Assembly: GCF_051307045.1 (NCBI RefSeq)
Contig: NZ_CP150452.1
Span: forward strand, 2,232,001-2,296,000
Length of the DNA: 64,000 nt
From: Dryocola sp031988645
Lineage (GTDB): Bacteria > Pseudomonadota > Gammaproteobacteria > Enterobacterales > Enterobacteriaceae
Direction: 5' to 3'
Part shown: positions 1 through 8,360 of the stretch, piece after piece
Layout of the letters: every line of letters begins with the position of its first letter
How positions within the stretch are numbered: the stretch's first letter is position 1
The notes under the pieces: generated by a model
What the model saw: only the letters and a program-made list of their open reading frames with translations
What the model was told of the DNA's origin: nothing
The model's database searches: none
Translations under genes and position numbers: made by a program

Positions 1-894
1 CTGCTTTCCACTGAAATTTATCGCTTTATCAATAACCGCAACCTGGTTATCCGCATGCCGGAAGGGGTGCCGCCGGCGGTGGCGAAATCCTTCCTCGCGC
101 TGATCCCCGGCTTTTGCGTGCTGGCGGTGGTGCTGGCGCTGCGCCTGCTGGTAGAAGCCACGCCGTTTGGCGATATCAATACGCTGATAACCGAGCTGGT
201 GGGCATCCCGATGAGCCACGTCGGCGGCTCGCTGCCGGGAATGATTATTTCGGTGCTGCTGATTGGTATTCTGTGGATGCTGGGCCTGCACGGCGACACC
301 ATAGTGCTGGTCTTTATTCGCCCGGTCTGGCTGAGCAATATGTCGGAAAACCTCGAGGCGTTTCAGAACGGCCTGCCCATTCCGCATATCATTACGCAGC
401 AGTTTTATGACCTGTGGATTGCGCCAGGCGGCACCGGCGCCCTGCTGGGGCTGGTTATCTTTATGCTGATCCGCAGCCGCAGCGCGCAGATGAAACAGCT
501 CGGTAAGATCGCCGCGCCCGGCGGCCTGTTTAACATCAGCGAGCCGATGGTGTTCGGCATTCCGATCGTGATGAACCCGTATCTGGTTGTGCCTTTTATC
601 CTCACGCCGGTGGTGCTGGTGATTGTCTCTTACGTCGCTATGACCACGGGCCTCGTGGCGAAGCCTGCGGGTATCGCGCTGCCGTTTACCACGCCGATTG
701 TGGTCAGCGGCTATCTTGCCACCGGCGGCCATATCTCCGGCTCGGTGCTGCAAATCGTCAACCTGGGCATTTCGCTGGTGATGTATTACCCGTTCTTCCG
801 CATCTGGGATAACCTGAAATACCGCGAGGAGCAGGCGAGCCGGACGGCGCCGGAAGCTGAAGCGCAGGCCGTAACGGAACGCAGCCCGATTTAA
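1..894 (+). CDS. PTS cellobiose/lactose-family EIIC permease, 5'-truncated by the window edge
   Basis: The reading frame is already open at base 1, so the true start lies outside the window; about 297 C-terminal residues are visible. The protein is a polytopic membrane permease of the lactose/cellobiose (Lac) PTS family, which imports a beta-glucoside or chitobiose-like disaccharide while a partner EIIB phosphorylates it. The diagnostic stretch is GGLFNISEPMVFGIPIVMNP, the family's G-x-F-N-I-x-E-P-x-x-F-G-x-P substrate-binding loop, followed by hydrophobic segments and a short charged cytoplasmic tail. No EIIA, EIIB or phospho-glycosidase is visible next to it; they may lie upstream. The substrate cannot be decided from this fragment. 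A strong hairpin terminator follows. Confidence 0.85.
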   Translation: MLSTEIYRFINNRNLVIRMPEGVPPAVAKSFLALIPGFCVLAVVLALRLLVEATPFGDINTLITELVGIPMSHVGGSLPGMIISVLLIGILWMLGLHGDTIVLVFIRPVWLSNMSENLEAFQNGLPIPHIITQQFYDLWIAPGGTGALLGLVIFMLIRSRSAQMKQLGKIAAPGGLFNISEPMVFGIPIVMNPYLVVPFILTPVVLVIVSYVAMTTGLVAKPAGIALPFTTPIVVSGYLATGGHISGSVLQIVNLGISLVMYYPFFRIWDNLKYREEQASRTAPEAEAQAVTERSPI

Positions 895-904
895 ATCGCC
901 CATG

Positions 905-939
905 AAAAAGCCCTGTCTTTTTACGCGGCAGGGCTTTTT
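905..939 (+). terminator. Bidirectional rho-independent terminator
   Basis: An 11-bp stem AAAAAGCCCTG/CAGGGCTTTTT encloses a 13-nt loop. It lies between two converging genes, and its A-rich left arm and T-rich right arm would let it serve both the PTS permease and the GPH symporter. Confidence 0.8.
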
Positions 940-956
940 GCTTTTTGCAGTAGGGA

Positions 957-2357
957 TCAGCGCTGGTAAACCGGCTCGGCGATGTCGCTCTCCTTGTCTT
1001 GCGGCGCGGGTTCCGCCCCGCCAGCACGCCGCAGCGCAAGCAGACGGCTAATCTCCGCGTGCTTATCCTCGGTAAAATCAAAGAACCACATAAAGCCGAT
1101 GCGGATCAGCGAACCTATAGCCGGCAGCAGGCTGATGCCGAAAAACAGCCCGTTGAGCACGCTTTCGGTCTGGGTGGCCGCCTGCGGCACGTAGCCTATC
1201 GCCGTGAGGTAGACGCCGATCAATCCCCCGCCCACCGCCACGGACATTTTCCCGGTAAAAGTCTGGCCGGAGAAGGTAATGGCGGCGCAGCGCTTATTGG
1301 AGTGATATTCCGCATATTCGATAGTGTCGACGATCATCGCGGAGGTAAACAGGTTGCTCATCATCACAAAGAGCGAGCTTAGCCCCAACAGGATAAACAG
1401 CACGGTCAGGCTGTGATAGCCGGCGAACCACAGCACCACCCTGACCAGAATATCCAGCGCGCAAAGGGCGATAAATAAAGTGCGTTTTTTATAACGCCGC
1501 GTCAGTATCGGCGCTAGCAGGCAGGCAAGCGCGGCAATAATGCCGATGATCCCGATCGCCGCCTGCAGGCCGCCGTCGCCCATATTGTAGATAAAGAAAT
1601 AGATATAAATTCCGTTGGCGATATTGTGCAGCACGCAGAAGAAAAAGGCGGCCAGCACGAAAAATAACGGTTTGTTATGCCGCAGATTGCGGAAGGTATC
1701 GCGGATGGTGACTTTTTCATGGCTGGGCGGTACGCGTTCTTTAACGTTAAAGAAGCCGTTAATCATTAACAGCATGCCGATAACCATCATCACCAGCACC
1801 GCCATAAAATAGCCGTGGTCGCTGGAGTAAGGCGCGAAGAAGGTCGTCAGCCGCGGGAAGAAGATATTTGCGCAGGCGATGCCCGCGTTGACGCCGAGCA
1901 CCGCCGCGGTTACCGCCTTCGTCCTTTCGCGCGGCTCGCTGCTCATGACCGACGACATCGACCAGAACGGAATATCGGATATCGCATACAGCGTGCCCCA
2001 TAATATATAGGTCACCCCGGCATAAATAATTTTGGTGCTCGTCGGCGCGTCGATATTATAAAACGACGCCAGGGTCATGACCGTAATCAGCAAAGGCGCC
2101 AGCAGCATAAAATGGCGGAATTTACCGAAGCGCGAGTTCAGGGTATCCATAATGCTTGCGAAGAACGGATCGTGAATCGCGTCCCACGCGCGGGCAATCA
2201 GAAAGATGGTGCTCGCCGCCAGCGCGGAGATCCCCAGCACGTCGGTATAAAAATAGTTAATAAAAGAACCTACCAGCCCAAAGCTAAAACACTGTCCTAA
2301 ACCATAACCAAAATAAGACCATAATTCCCGTCCGGGAATTTTCATTGCCATTGTCAT
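957..2357 (-). CDS. GPH-family sugar:cation symporter (MFS type)
   Basis: This 466-residue, 12-helix transporter belongs to the glycoside-pentoside-hexuronide:cation symporters (MelB, YicJ, UidB, XynB type). The N-terminal family motif RAWDAIHDPFF is present near residues 53-63, with conserved acidic positions that in MelB take part in cation and sugar binding. The start ATG is preceded by GAGG at a suitable distance. It follows the GH5-like glycosidase gene on the same strand after a gap of about 70 bp, so the two probably form an operon importing and hydrolysing an oligosaccharide or glycoside. The divergent LacI-family gene is the likely regulator. The sugar itself cannot be named from sequence. 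Confidence 0.85.
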   Translation of the reverse strand: MTMAMKIPGRELWSYFGYGLGQCFSFGLVGSFINYFYTDVLGISALAASTIFLIARAWDAIHDPFFASIMDTLNSRFGKFRHFMLLAPLLITVMTLASFYNIDAPTSTKIIYAGVTYILWGTLYAISDIPFWSMSSVMSSEPRERTKAVTAAVLGVNAGIACANIFFPRLTTFFAPYSSDHGYFMAVLVMMVIGMLLMINGFFNVKERVPPSHEKVTIRDTFRNLRHNKPLFFVLAAFFFCVLHNIANGIYIYFFIYNMGDGGLQAAIGIIGIIAALACLLAPILTRRYKKRTLFIALCALDILVRVVLWFAGYHSLTVLFILLGLSSLFVMMSNLFTSAMIVDTIEYAEYHSNKRCAAITFSGQTFTGKMSVAVGGGLIGVYLTAIGYVPQAATQTESVLNGLFFGISLLPAIGSLIRIGFMWFFDFTEDKHAEISRLLALRRAGGAEPAPQDKESDIAEPVYQR

Positions 2358-2429
2358 CGTAGTAGCCTCTTATTCCCCGGTAGCGGATACCGGGGTGAAC
2401 ATTATTATGATGAAGCATGCGATCGTTAT

Positions 2430-3528
2430 TTAGCCGCGGGGATGCAGCCCTGTCCTGCTCAGACGCGACACCAGCTCCATCTCCGCGCGGCGGAATGGAA
2501 TGCCGTGTTCGTCAAATACGTCATGGAACCAGAGGTGGGCGTAATCTTCGCGCCTTTTCAAATAAATCGGCCATGGCAGGTAGGTTTGCGTTTTGCCGCG
2601 CACCAGCCCCCACTGATAAGGCACAACGTTGCACGCGTGCATCAGGGGCAGCTGTTCTTCGAAATTGCCGCCGACGTGCCTTGCCAGCCACTCGGTACAC
2701 ATAATCGGGCGGCCCCAGCTGTTCCATCACCCTTATCGCCCGCACCATTTTCGCCGTCGGGACATAGGCGTGATAGCTGACCACATCGGATAGCCGCAGC
2801 GCGGCCTGGTCGATAGGGTGCTGGAAGAACGTATCTTCCGGCTGATCGTTATCGATAAGGTTTAAATGCCAGGCGCCGACGGTCAACGGCTGGGAAGGAT
2901 TTTCATCGCGGGCCCACGCGAAGGATTTGGTCATTAACTCCAGCGCGAACGACTCCAGCTTCTCATCATAAAGCACCTCTTCAACGCCGGTTGCGAAGGT
3001 GCCGCGGTTGCCGGGTTCGTTATACAGATCCCAGACCAGCACGCGCTCATCGTTAGCAAAAGTTCGCACGACGTCGCGTACATAGCGCTCCACTTCCGGC
3101 CACACGCTGCGGTCGCAGACTTTATCCCGCCCCGGGCTTGCGGCCGCCTGGCTGTTATGTTTGCCCGGCACCGGCGCTTTCTGCTCACCAAGGTACGGCT
3201 CGTCGCCGGAAAAACCGCAGTCGTCCATCAGCGTGAGCATCACGCGAATATTGTGCTTTTTCGCAATACTCAAAAAAGCGTCAATGCGATCCATCAGCCC
3301 CTGCCGGTCGTGCTGCCAGACGATAAAAGGCAGATTGGTGCGCAGCGTGGTGTAGCCCACATTCCGCGCCCATCCCAGCTCCTCATCGATGGTGGCGGCG
3401 TCAAAGGTTTCCGCCTGCCAAAGATCCGTCCAGTTCACCGCCGTGCGCGGCAGATAGTTAAAGCCGCACAGCCAGCCCTGCTGCTGCTGCCACTCGTTTG
3501 CCTGCTGTTTAGTCCACTGCTGTCCCAT
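2430..3528 (-). CDS. GH5-like cellulase/xylanase-type glycoside hydrolase, frameshifted as sequenced
   Basis: Two overlapping frames together encode about 365 residues of a (beta/alpha)8-barrel glycosidase resembling GH5-type proteins often labelled 1,4-beta-xylanase or cellulase. The acid/base glutamate lies in WDLYNEPGN in the first frame. The likely nucleophile glutamate (MCTEWLARHVG) is only in the second, so the unrepaired product could not be active. The switch sits at the GGCCCC run at 2711-2716; deleting one C joins the frames cleanly. No signal peptide is visible, suggesting a cytoplasmic enzyme acting on sugars brought in by the downstream symporter. GGAGGA five bases before the ATG fixes the start. 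I read the frameshift as probable sequencing error. Substrate specificity is unknown. Confidence 0.8.
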
Positions 3529-3550
3529 AGTTCCTCCGTTTAACTCACCA

Positions 3551-3577
3551 CTAATATTATTAGCTAATATTTATTAG
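3551..3577. promoter_or_regulatory. Tandem palindromic operator candidate in the divergent GH5/LacI promoter
   Basis: Two adjacent perfect inverted repeats share the half-site CTAATA: CTAATA-T-TATTAG at 3551-3563 and CTAATA-TT-TATTAG at 3564-3577. They lie 23-49 bases before the start codon of the glycosidase and upstream of the divergent LacI-family gene, where a local repressor would bind. It is not the usual CG-centred LacI operator, so assigning it to the neighbouring regulator is inference from position. Confidence 0.55.
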
Positions 3578-3713
3578 CAAGGTTATCCGGCGCAAGCTCG
3601 CGATGCGGCAAATGCAGGCGGGATCACACTCCGGCGATTCCCGCCCCGGCGCAACGTGACTGACGGCACGCTGTGGTATAGTGCCCGCGGAAAGGCAGCA
3701 GACGGCTAAGGCA

Positions 3714-4721
3714 ATGGAAAAGAAAAGCAAAATTACAATGACCGACGTCGCTCGCGAGGCGGGCGTTTCCCAGGCGACGGTATCGCTAATTTTAAATAAC
3801 GCGCAGAGCATTAAGCTCAGCGAAGAGACGCGCCAGCGCGTTATCGCGGCGGCCCACGCGCTGGGCTATAAAAAAATTCCCGCGCCCCATAAGCCAGAAG
3901 GTCAGGAAGAGATCGCGGTGCTGATAAACGCCATGCCGAGCTACGATCCCTTTGTCGACGCGCTAAGCCAGGCCCGGGATGCGGCCTGGCGCCACGACGC
4001 CCTGCTGACCATTTACGACTATGGCGATGATAACGAGCTGGCGCTGCGCATCATCAAACAGCTGGAACAGCGCCGCTGCGCCGGAATTATTCTCGCCTCG
4101 CCCATTACCAGCGCCATCGACTTTTCGGTCTTTGACAACTGCACTTCGCTGCCTACGGTATTGCTCAACGTTTATGACCGCGCGTACCCTCTGCAGCCCA
4201 CTTTTCTGCCCGATGACTACGCGAACGCGCTGCAGGTAACCCGGCATCTTATCGATCGCGGAGCCACGCGCATCGCCCATATCACCGGCGACGACTGGAT
4301 GGACGCCTCGCACCAGCGCCTTGCCGGCTACAGGGCGGCGCTTGAACAAGCCGGCCTTCCCTTCGATCCGCAGTTGGTTATCAAAACCAACTGGCAAATC
4401 GATGAAACGCTGCGCGCCACCCGCCAGGTGATGCAGCTGCCGACGCCGCCGGACGCCATTTTCTGCGCCAGCGACTGGATGACGCTGGGCTGCTATCAGG
4501 CGCTGGCCCAGCTCAGGGTGCAGGTGCCGCAGCAGGTGCTGGTAGCCGGTTATGACGACCAGCGCATCGCCGATCAGCTAACGCCAAAGCTCACCAGCGT
4601 GCAGCTGCCCTATACCGAACTCGGGCGCATGGCCGTTGAGTATCTCTGCCAGGGAGAAGACAACGCGACGCACGTGACGATGGCGGGAAAATTAAAGATT
4701 CGCGGCTCCACGCAGCGCTAA
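3714..4721 (+). CDS. LacI-family transcriptional regulator
   Basis: The protein has 335 residues if started at ATG 3714 (AAGG lies just upstream; an in-frame GTG at 3681 would add 11 residues). The N-terminal LacI helix-turn-helix is clear: TMTDVAREAGVSQATVSLIL, followed by the hinge-helix region. The rest is a periplasmic-binding-protein-like effector domain ending in the usual GYDDQ...T.V.LPY.ELGR pattern. It is divergent from the GH5-symporter pair, so it very likely represses that pair and releases it when a sugar derived from the glycosidase substrate binds. A TATAGT -10-like element lies at 3677-3682, but no convincing -35 was found. Confidence 0.9.
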   Translation: MEKKSKITMTDVAREAGVSQATVSLILNNAQSIKLSEETRQRVIAAAHALGYKKIPAPHKPEGQEEIAVLINAMPSYDPFVDALSQARDAAWRHDALLTIYDYGDDNELALRIIKQLEQRRCAGIILASPITSAIDFSVFDNCTSLPTVLLNVYDRAYPLQPTFLPDDYANALQVTRHLIDRGATRIAHITGDDWMDASHQRLAGYRAALEQAGLPFDPQLVIKTNWQIDETLRATRQVMQLPTPPDAIFCASDWMTLGCYQALAQLRVQVPQQVLVAGYDDQRIADQLTPKLTSVQLPYTELGRMAVEYLCQGEDNATHVTMAGKLKIRGSTQR

Positions 4722-4735
4722 GGCCCGCAGCATAA

Positions 4736-4770
4736 AAAAAGCCCTGTCGCGCTATGCCACAGGGCTTTTT
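4736..4770. terminator. Bidirectional rho-independent terminator
   Basis: A 12-bp stem AAAAAGCCCTGT/ACAGGGCTTTTT with an 11-nt loop lies between the converging LacI and DppA-like genes. It resembles the terminator at 905-939 (same AAAAAGCCCTG arm). Confidence 0.8.
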
Positions 4771-4784
4771 GCCGTCGGGAAAAG

Positions 4785-6377
4785 TTACTTCACGTCCACC
4801 TGATAAAAAATATGCTTCCCGAACGGATCGATTTCATAGCCGGTCACCTCTTTGCGCACCGGTTCGAAAATCGTCGAATGGGCAATCATTACCGCCGGCA
4901 TCTGGTCGTGCATCACCTGCTGCGCCTGCTTATACAGCGCCGCGCGCTTGTCATGATCCCCCTCGGCGCGGGCCTGCAGAATCAGCTTGTCAAACGGCTG
5001 GTAGCACCACTTCGACGAGTTGGAGCCGCCGTTTGCGGCCGTACAGGTAAACAGCGGGCCGAAGAAGTTGTCCGGATCGCCGGTGGCCGTCGTCCAGCCC
5101 ATCAGGGCGGCCTGGTGCTCACCGCTTTTCACGCGCTGGAGGTATTCGCCCCACTCATAGGTCACGACTTTCGCCTTCACGCCCACTTTTGCCCAGTCCG
5201 CCTGAATCATCTCCGCCATACGTTTGGCGTTCGGGTTATAGGGACGCTGAACCGGCATCGCCCACAGGTCGATGGTCATGCCGTTGGCAAAGCCCGCCTC
5301 CCTGAGCAGCGTTTTGGCTTTTTCCGGATCGTAAGCGTAATCTTTCAGCTGGTCATCGGCGCTCCACACCCCCGGCGGCAGCAGGTTTTTCGCCGCCGTA
5401 CCCGTGCCGTGGAAGACGGCTTCGATAATCGCCGGTTTATTGATAGCCAGCGCCAGCGCCTGGCGCACCTTCACGTTATCCAGCGGAGGCTTTTGGGTGT
5501 TAAACGCCAAAAAGCCGGTATTAAGCCCCGCCTTTTGCATCAGGTTGATGTCTTTATTTTCCTTCATGCGCGGCAGATCCGCCGGGTTCGGGAACGGCAT
5601 CACCTGGCATTCGTTTTTCTCAAGCTTCGCGTAGCGCACCGAGGTGTCCGGCGTGATGGAGAAGACCAGGCGATCGAGCTTCGCCTTGCCCTGCCAGTAG
5701 TCCGGGAAGGCGGTATACAGGATGCGCGAATCTTTCTGGTACTGCCTGAGTTCAAACGGCCCGGTGCCGATGGGATCCATATCCACGCGCTCTGGCGTGC
5801 CGGCCTTGAGCATCGCATCGGCGTATTGCGCCGAGAGGATGGAGGCGAAATACCAGCCTAAATCGGCGATAAACGGCGCCTCCGGATGGGCAAGCGTAAA
5901 GCGCACCGTATTGTCGTCCACCTTATCAATGGCGGTGATCAGCTTGCCGAATTCGAGGCTTTCGAAGTTGGAATAGTTGCCGTTGGAAACGTTGTGGTAA
6001 GGATGCTTCGGATCTTTCTGGCGCATAAACGAGAAAATCACGTCATCGGCATTAAAATCGCGCGTCGGTTTGAAATACTTATTGCTCTGAAACTTCACCC
6101 CTTTACGCAGATGGAAAGTGTAAACCTTCCCGTCTTCGCTGACCTCCCAGCTTTGCGCAAGGCTCGGCTGCAGTTCGGTGGTGCCGACCTTAAAATCCAC
6201 CAGGCGGTTATAAACCGGCACCGCGCTGGCGTCGACGCTGGTTCCCGAGGTGTACAACTGCGGGTTGAAGTTCTCCGGCGAACCTTCTGAACAATAGACC
6301 AGCGTGTTTGCCGCAGCGCCCGCGCTTGCTGCAAGCGCGGCCACGGCCAGCGCAAGCGTGGTGATTTTTATTTTCAT
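4785..6377 (-). CDS. DppA-like periplasmic peptide-binding protein (SBP family 5)
   Basis: This is a 530-residue periplasmic substrate-binding protein of ABC family 5. A Sec signal peptide of about 22 residues ends in SAGAAA. The mature start NTLVYCSEGSPENFNPQLYT, the RRMAEMIQADWAKVGV-like region and the C-terminal HSTIFEPVRKEVTGY closely match E. coli DppA, so dipeptides or other short peptides are the expected ligand. It stands alone: no DppBCDF-type permease or ATPase genes are adjacent, so it probably docks on a transporter encoded elsewhere. AGGAAG seven bases before the ATG supports the start. It is divergent from a peptidase T-like gene over 117 bp, suggesting a joint role in peptide use. 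It may be a second dppA paralogue rather than the main copy. Confidence 0.85.
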   Translation of the reverse strand: MKIKITTLALAVAALAASAGAAANTLVYCSEGSPENFNPQLYTSGTSVDASAVPVYNRLVDFKVGTTELQPSLAQSWEVSEDGKVYTFHLRKGVKFQSNKYFKPTRDFNADDVIFSFMRQKDPKHPYHNVSNGNYSNFESLEFGKLITAIDKVDDNTVRFTLAHPEAPFIADLGWYFASILSAQYADAMLKAGTPERVDMDPIGTGPFELRQYQKDSRILYTAFPDYWQGKAKLDRLVFSITPDTSVRYAKLEKNECQVMPFPNPADLPRMKENKDINLMQKAGLNTGFLAFNTQKPPLDNVKVRQALALAINKPAIIEAVFHGTGTAAKNLLPPGVWSADDQLKDYAYDPEKAKTLLREAGFANGMTIDLWAMPVQRPYNPNAKRMAEMIQADWAKVGVKAKVVTYEWGEYLQRVKSGEHQAALMGWTTATGDPDNFFGPLFTCTAANGGSNSSKWCYQPFDKLILQARAEGDHDKRAALYKQAQQVMHDQMPAVMIAHSTIFEPVRKEVTGYEIDPFGKHIFYQVDVK

Positions 6378-6494
6378 CGCTATCTTCCTGTTGGTTATCC
6401 TGCCCCTGAACGAATAAAGCTTGTACTCAGCGTCCTAATAAATAACATTAAATTAACAATGCCAACAGACAACATTGAACAATAAGGAAACATT

Positions 6495-7724
6495 ATGTCC
6501 TCACCGCTCTCTAAGCAGCTGACCGAACGTTTCTTCCGCTACCTGGCCGTCACCAGCCAGAGCGACCCTCGCGCCGGCACGCTGCCAAGCACGCAAGGCC
6601 AGCATGAGATGGCGAAAATACTGGCGGCGGAGCTGCGCGAGCTGGGGCTGGAGAAGGTGCTTATCGACGAGCACGCCACGGTTACGGCGGTGAAAAAAGG
6701 CAACGTGCCGGGCGCGCCGCGGATAGGTTTTATCACCCATATCGACACCGTTGACGTCGGCCTGTCGCCTGATATTCATCCGCAAATCTTACGTTTTAAC
6801 GGCGAGGATCTGTGCCTGAACGCGCGCGAAGACATCTGGCTGCGCACCGCCGAGCATCCGGAAATCAACGCCTATCACGGCGAAGACATTATTTTCAGCG
6901 ACGGCACCAGCGTGCTGGGCGCCGATAATAAAGCGGCGGTGACGGTGGTGATGACGCTGCTGGAAAACCTCGCTGCGGAGGATAAACACGGCGATATCGT
7001 GGTGGCATTCGTGCCGGATGAAGAGATCGGCCTGTGCGGCGCGAAAGCCTTAGACCTGGCGCGTTTCGACGTCGATTTCGCCTGGACCATCGACTGCTGC
7101 GAGCTGGGGGAAGTGGTGTATGAGAACTTCAACGCCGCCCACGCCGAGCTGCGCTTTACCGGCGTAACCAGCCATCCTATGTCCGCCAAAGGCGTGCTGG
7201 TTAACCCGCTGCTGATGGCGATGGACTACATCAGCCATTTCGATCGTCAGCAGACCCCGGAGCACACCGAAGGAAGAGAAGGCTATATCTGGTTTAACGG
7301 CATGCAGGCCACCCAGAGCGAAGCGCTGCTGAAGGCCAATATCCGCGATTTCGACCTTGCGAACTTCGAGCGGCGTAAAAAACAGATTGGCGAAGTGGCG
7401 CGCAAAATTGCCGCGCAGTACCCTACCGCCCGCGTGGATTACCACATCAGCGACACCTACAGCAACATCAGCAACGCCATCACCGACGACCGCCGGGCGA
7501 TTGATTTGATTTTCGCCGCCCTCGACGAATTAAACATCGAGCCGAAGGTTATCCCGATGCGCGGCGGCACCGACGGCGCGGCGCTGTCGGCAAAAGGATT
7601 GCTGACGCCGAACTTCTTTACCGGCGCGCATAACTTCCATTCACGCTTTGAGTTTTTGCCGCTGAAGTCCTTCGAGGCTTCTTATCACGTGGCGCTGAAG
7701 CTGTGTTTGCTGGCGGCTAAATAA
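6495..7724 (+). CDS. pepT: Peptidase T-like M20B tripeptidase
   Basis: A cytoplasmic zinc aminopeptidase of 409 residues, the same length as E. coli PepT (408) but clearly diverged. The two-metal ligands are visible: His-x-Asp in ITHIDT, the bridging Asp in LGADNKAA, the catalytic Glu pair in PDEE, the Asp in WTIDCCE, and the distal His in GAHNFHSRFEF. The C-terminal RGGTDGA motif of the family is intact. PepT removes N-terminal residues from tripeptides. Divergence from the DppA-like gene suggests coupled peptide uptake and breakdown. Because of the divergence this may be a paralogue of the housekeeping pepT. AAGGAAAC precedes the ATG. Confidence 0.85.
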   Translation: MSSPLSKQLTERFFRYLAVTSQSDPRAGTLPSTQGQHEMAKILAAELRELGLEKVLIDEHATVTAVKKGNVPGAPRIGFITHIDTVDVGLSPDIHPQILRFNGEDLCLNAREDIWLRTAEHPEINAYHGEDIIFSDGTSVLGADNKAAVTVVMTLLENLAAEDKHGDIVVAFVPDEEIGLCGAKALDLARFDVDFAWTIDCCELGEVVYENFNAAHAELRFTGVTSHPMSAKGVLVNPLLMAMDYISHFDRQQTPEHTEGREGYIWFNGMQATQSEALLKANIRDFDLANFERRKKQIGEVARKIAAQYPTARVDYHISDTYSNISNAITDDRRAIDLIFAALDELNIEPKVIPMRGGTDGAALSAKGLLTPNFFTGAHNFHSRFEFLPLKSFEASYHVALKLCLLAAK

Positions 7725-7728
7725 TCAG

Positions 7729-7746
7729 GCAGCCCTTGCGGGCTGC
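7729..7746 (+). terminator. Hairpin after the pepT-like gene, weak terminator
   Basis: A perfect 7-bp stem GCAGCCC/GGGCTGC with loop TTGC lies five bases after the stop codon. The T-tract is poor, so termination may be weak. Just beyond it the heptamer GCCTTAC is repeated three times (7757-7777), overlapping the tehB stop codon. Confidence 0.5.
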
Positions 7747-7766
7747 TCTGCTTGACGCCTTACGCC

Positions 7767-8360
7767 TTACGCCTTACGAGCCAGCAGGGTCGCAAAACGC
7801 AGCTTGATACGCTGACCTTCGGCGTCGGTTTTGTGCAGCTGGCCGACGTCTTCATTGTATTTAATCAGCTCCCAGCCCTGGTAATAGCCGCTCAGCTCGC
7901 CCGCCCGGAAAGCAAAGGGGAAACCGACGTTGCACGGGTAATCTTCGGTATCCATCGCCGCCACAATTAAGTTATAGCCGCCCGGTTTGGTGCAGCGCTG
8001 CATATTGCCGATCAGGCCCGGAATGGTGTCGCGCTCAAGGAACATCATCACGACGGTTGAGAGAATAAAATCGTACTCGCCGTCAAACTTCAGTTCATTC
8101 AGGTTAACGATATCGGTAGTGATACCTTTTAACCTTTCCGCTTCGATAATCCGCTGCAGATTGCTAATGCTCATCGGGTTTTTATCCCAGGCGGTGACGT
8201 CGAACCCCTTCTGGTTGAGATACAGGCTGTTGCGGCCGTTGCCGCAGCCCAGATCCAGCGCTTTACCCGGCGCGACGATGGTCGCGGCGTTGAGCACCTC
8301 AGAATGGGTCGGGGTTAAACCATATTTTTCGCTGTAGTAGTTTTCAGACTTTAAGGTCAT
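7767..8360 (-). CDS. tehB: Tellurite methyltransferase TehB
   Basis: A 197-residue SAM-dependent methyltransferase, the same length as E. coli TehB. The SAM-binding motif LDLGCGNGRNSLYL and family blocks such as WDKNPMSI, FILSTVVMMFLE and CTKPGGYNLIVAAMDT are intact. TehB methylates tellurite, and probably other soft oxyanions, in the cytoplasm using SAM. Its start codon overlaps the tehA stop codon (ATGA), so translation is coupled and the two form an operon transcribed from tehA. The 3' end overlaps a threefold GCCTTAC repeat, which makes the last codons and stop unusual at DNA level. Confidence 0.95.
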   Translation of the reverse strand: MTLKSENYYSEKYGLTPTHSEVLNAATIVAPGKALDLGCGNGRNSLYLNQKGFDVTAWDKNPMSISNLQRIIEAERLKGITTDIVNLNELKFDGEYDFILSTVVMMFLERDTIPGLIGNMQRCTKPGGYNLIVAAMDTEDYPCNVGFPFAFRAGELSGYYQGWELIKYNEDVGQLHKTDAEGQRIKLRFATLLARKA

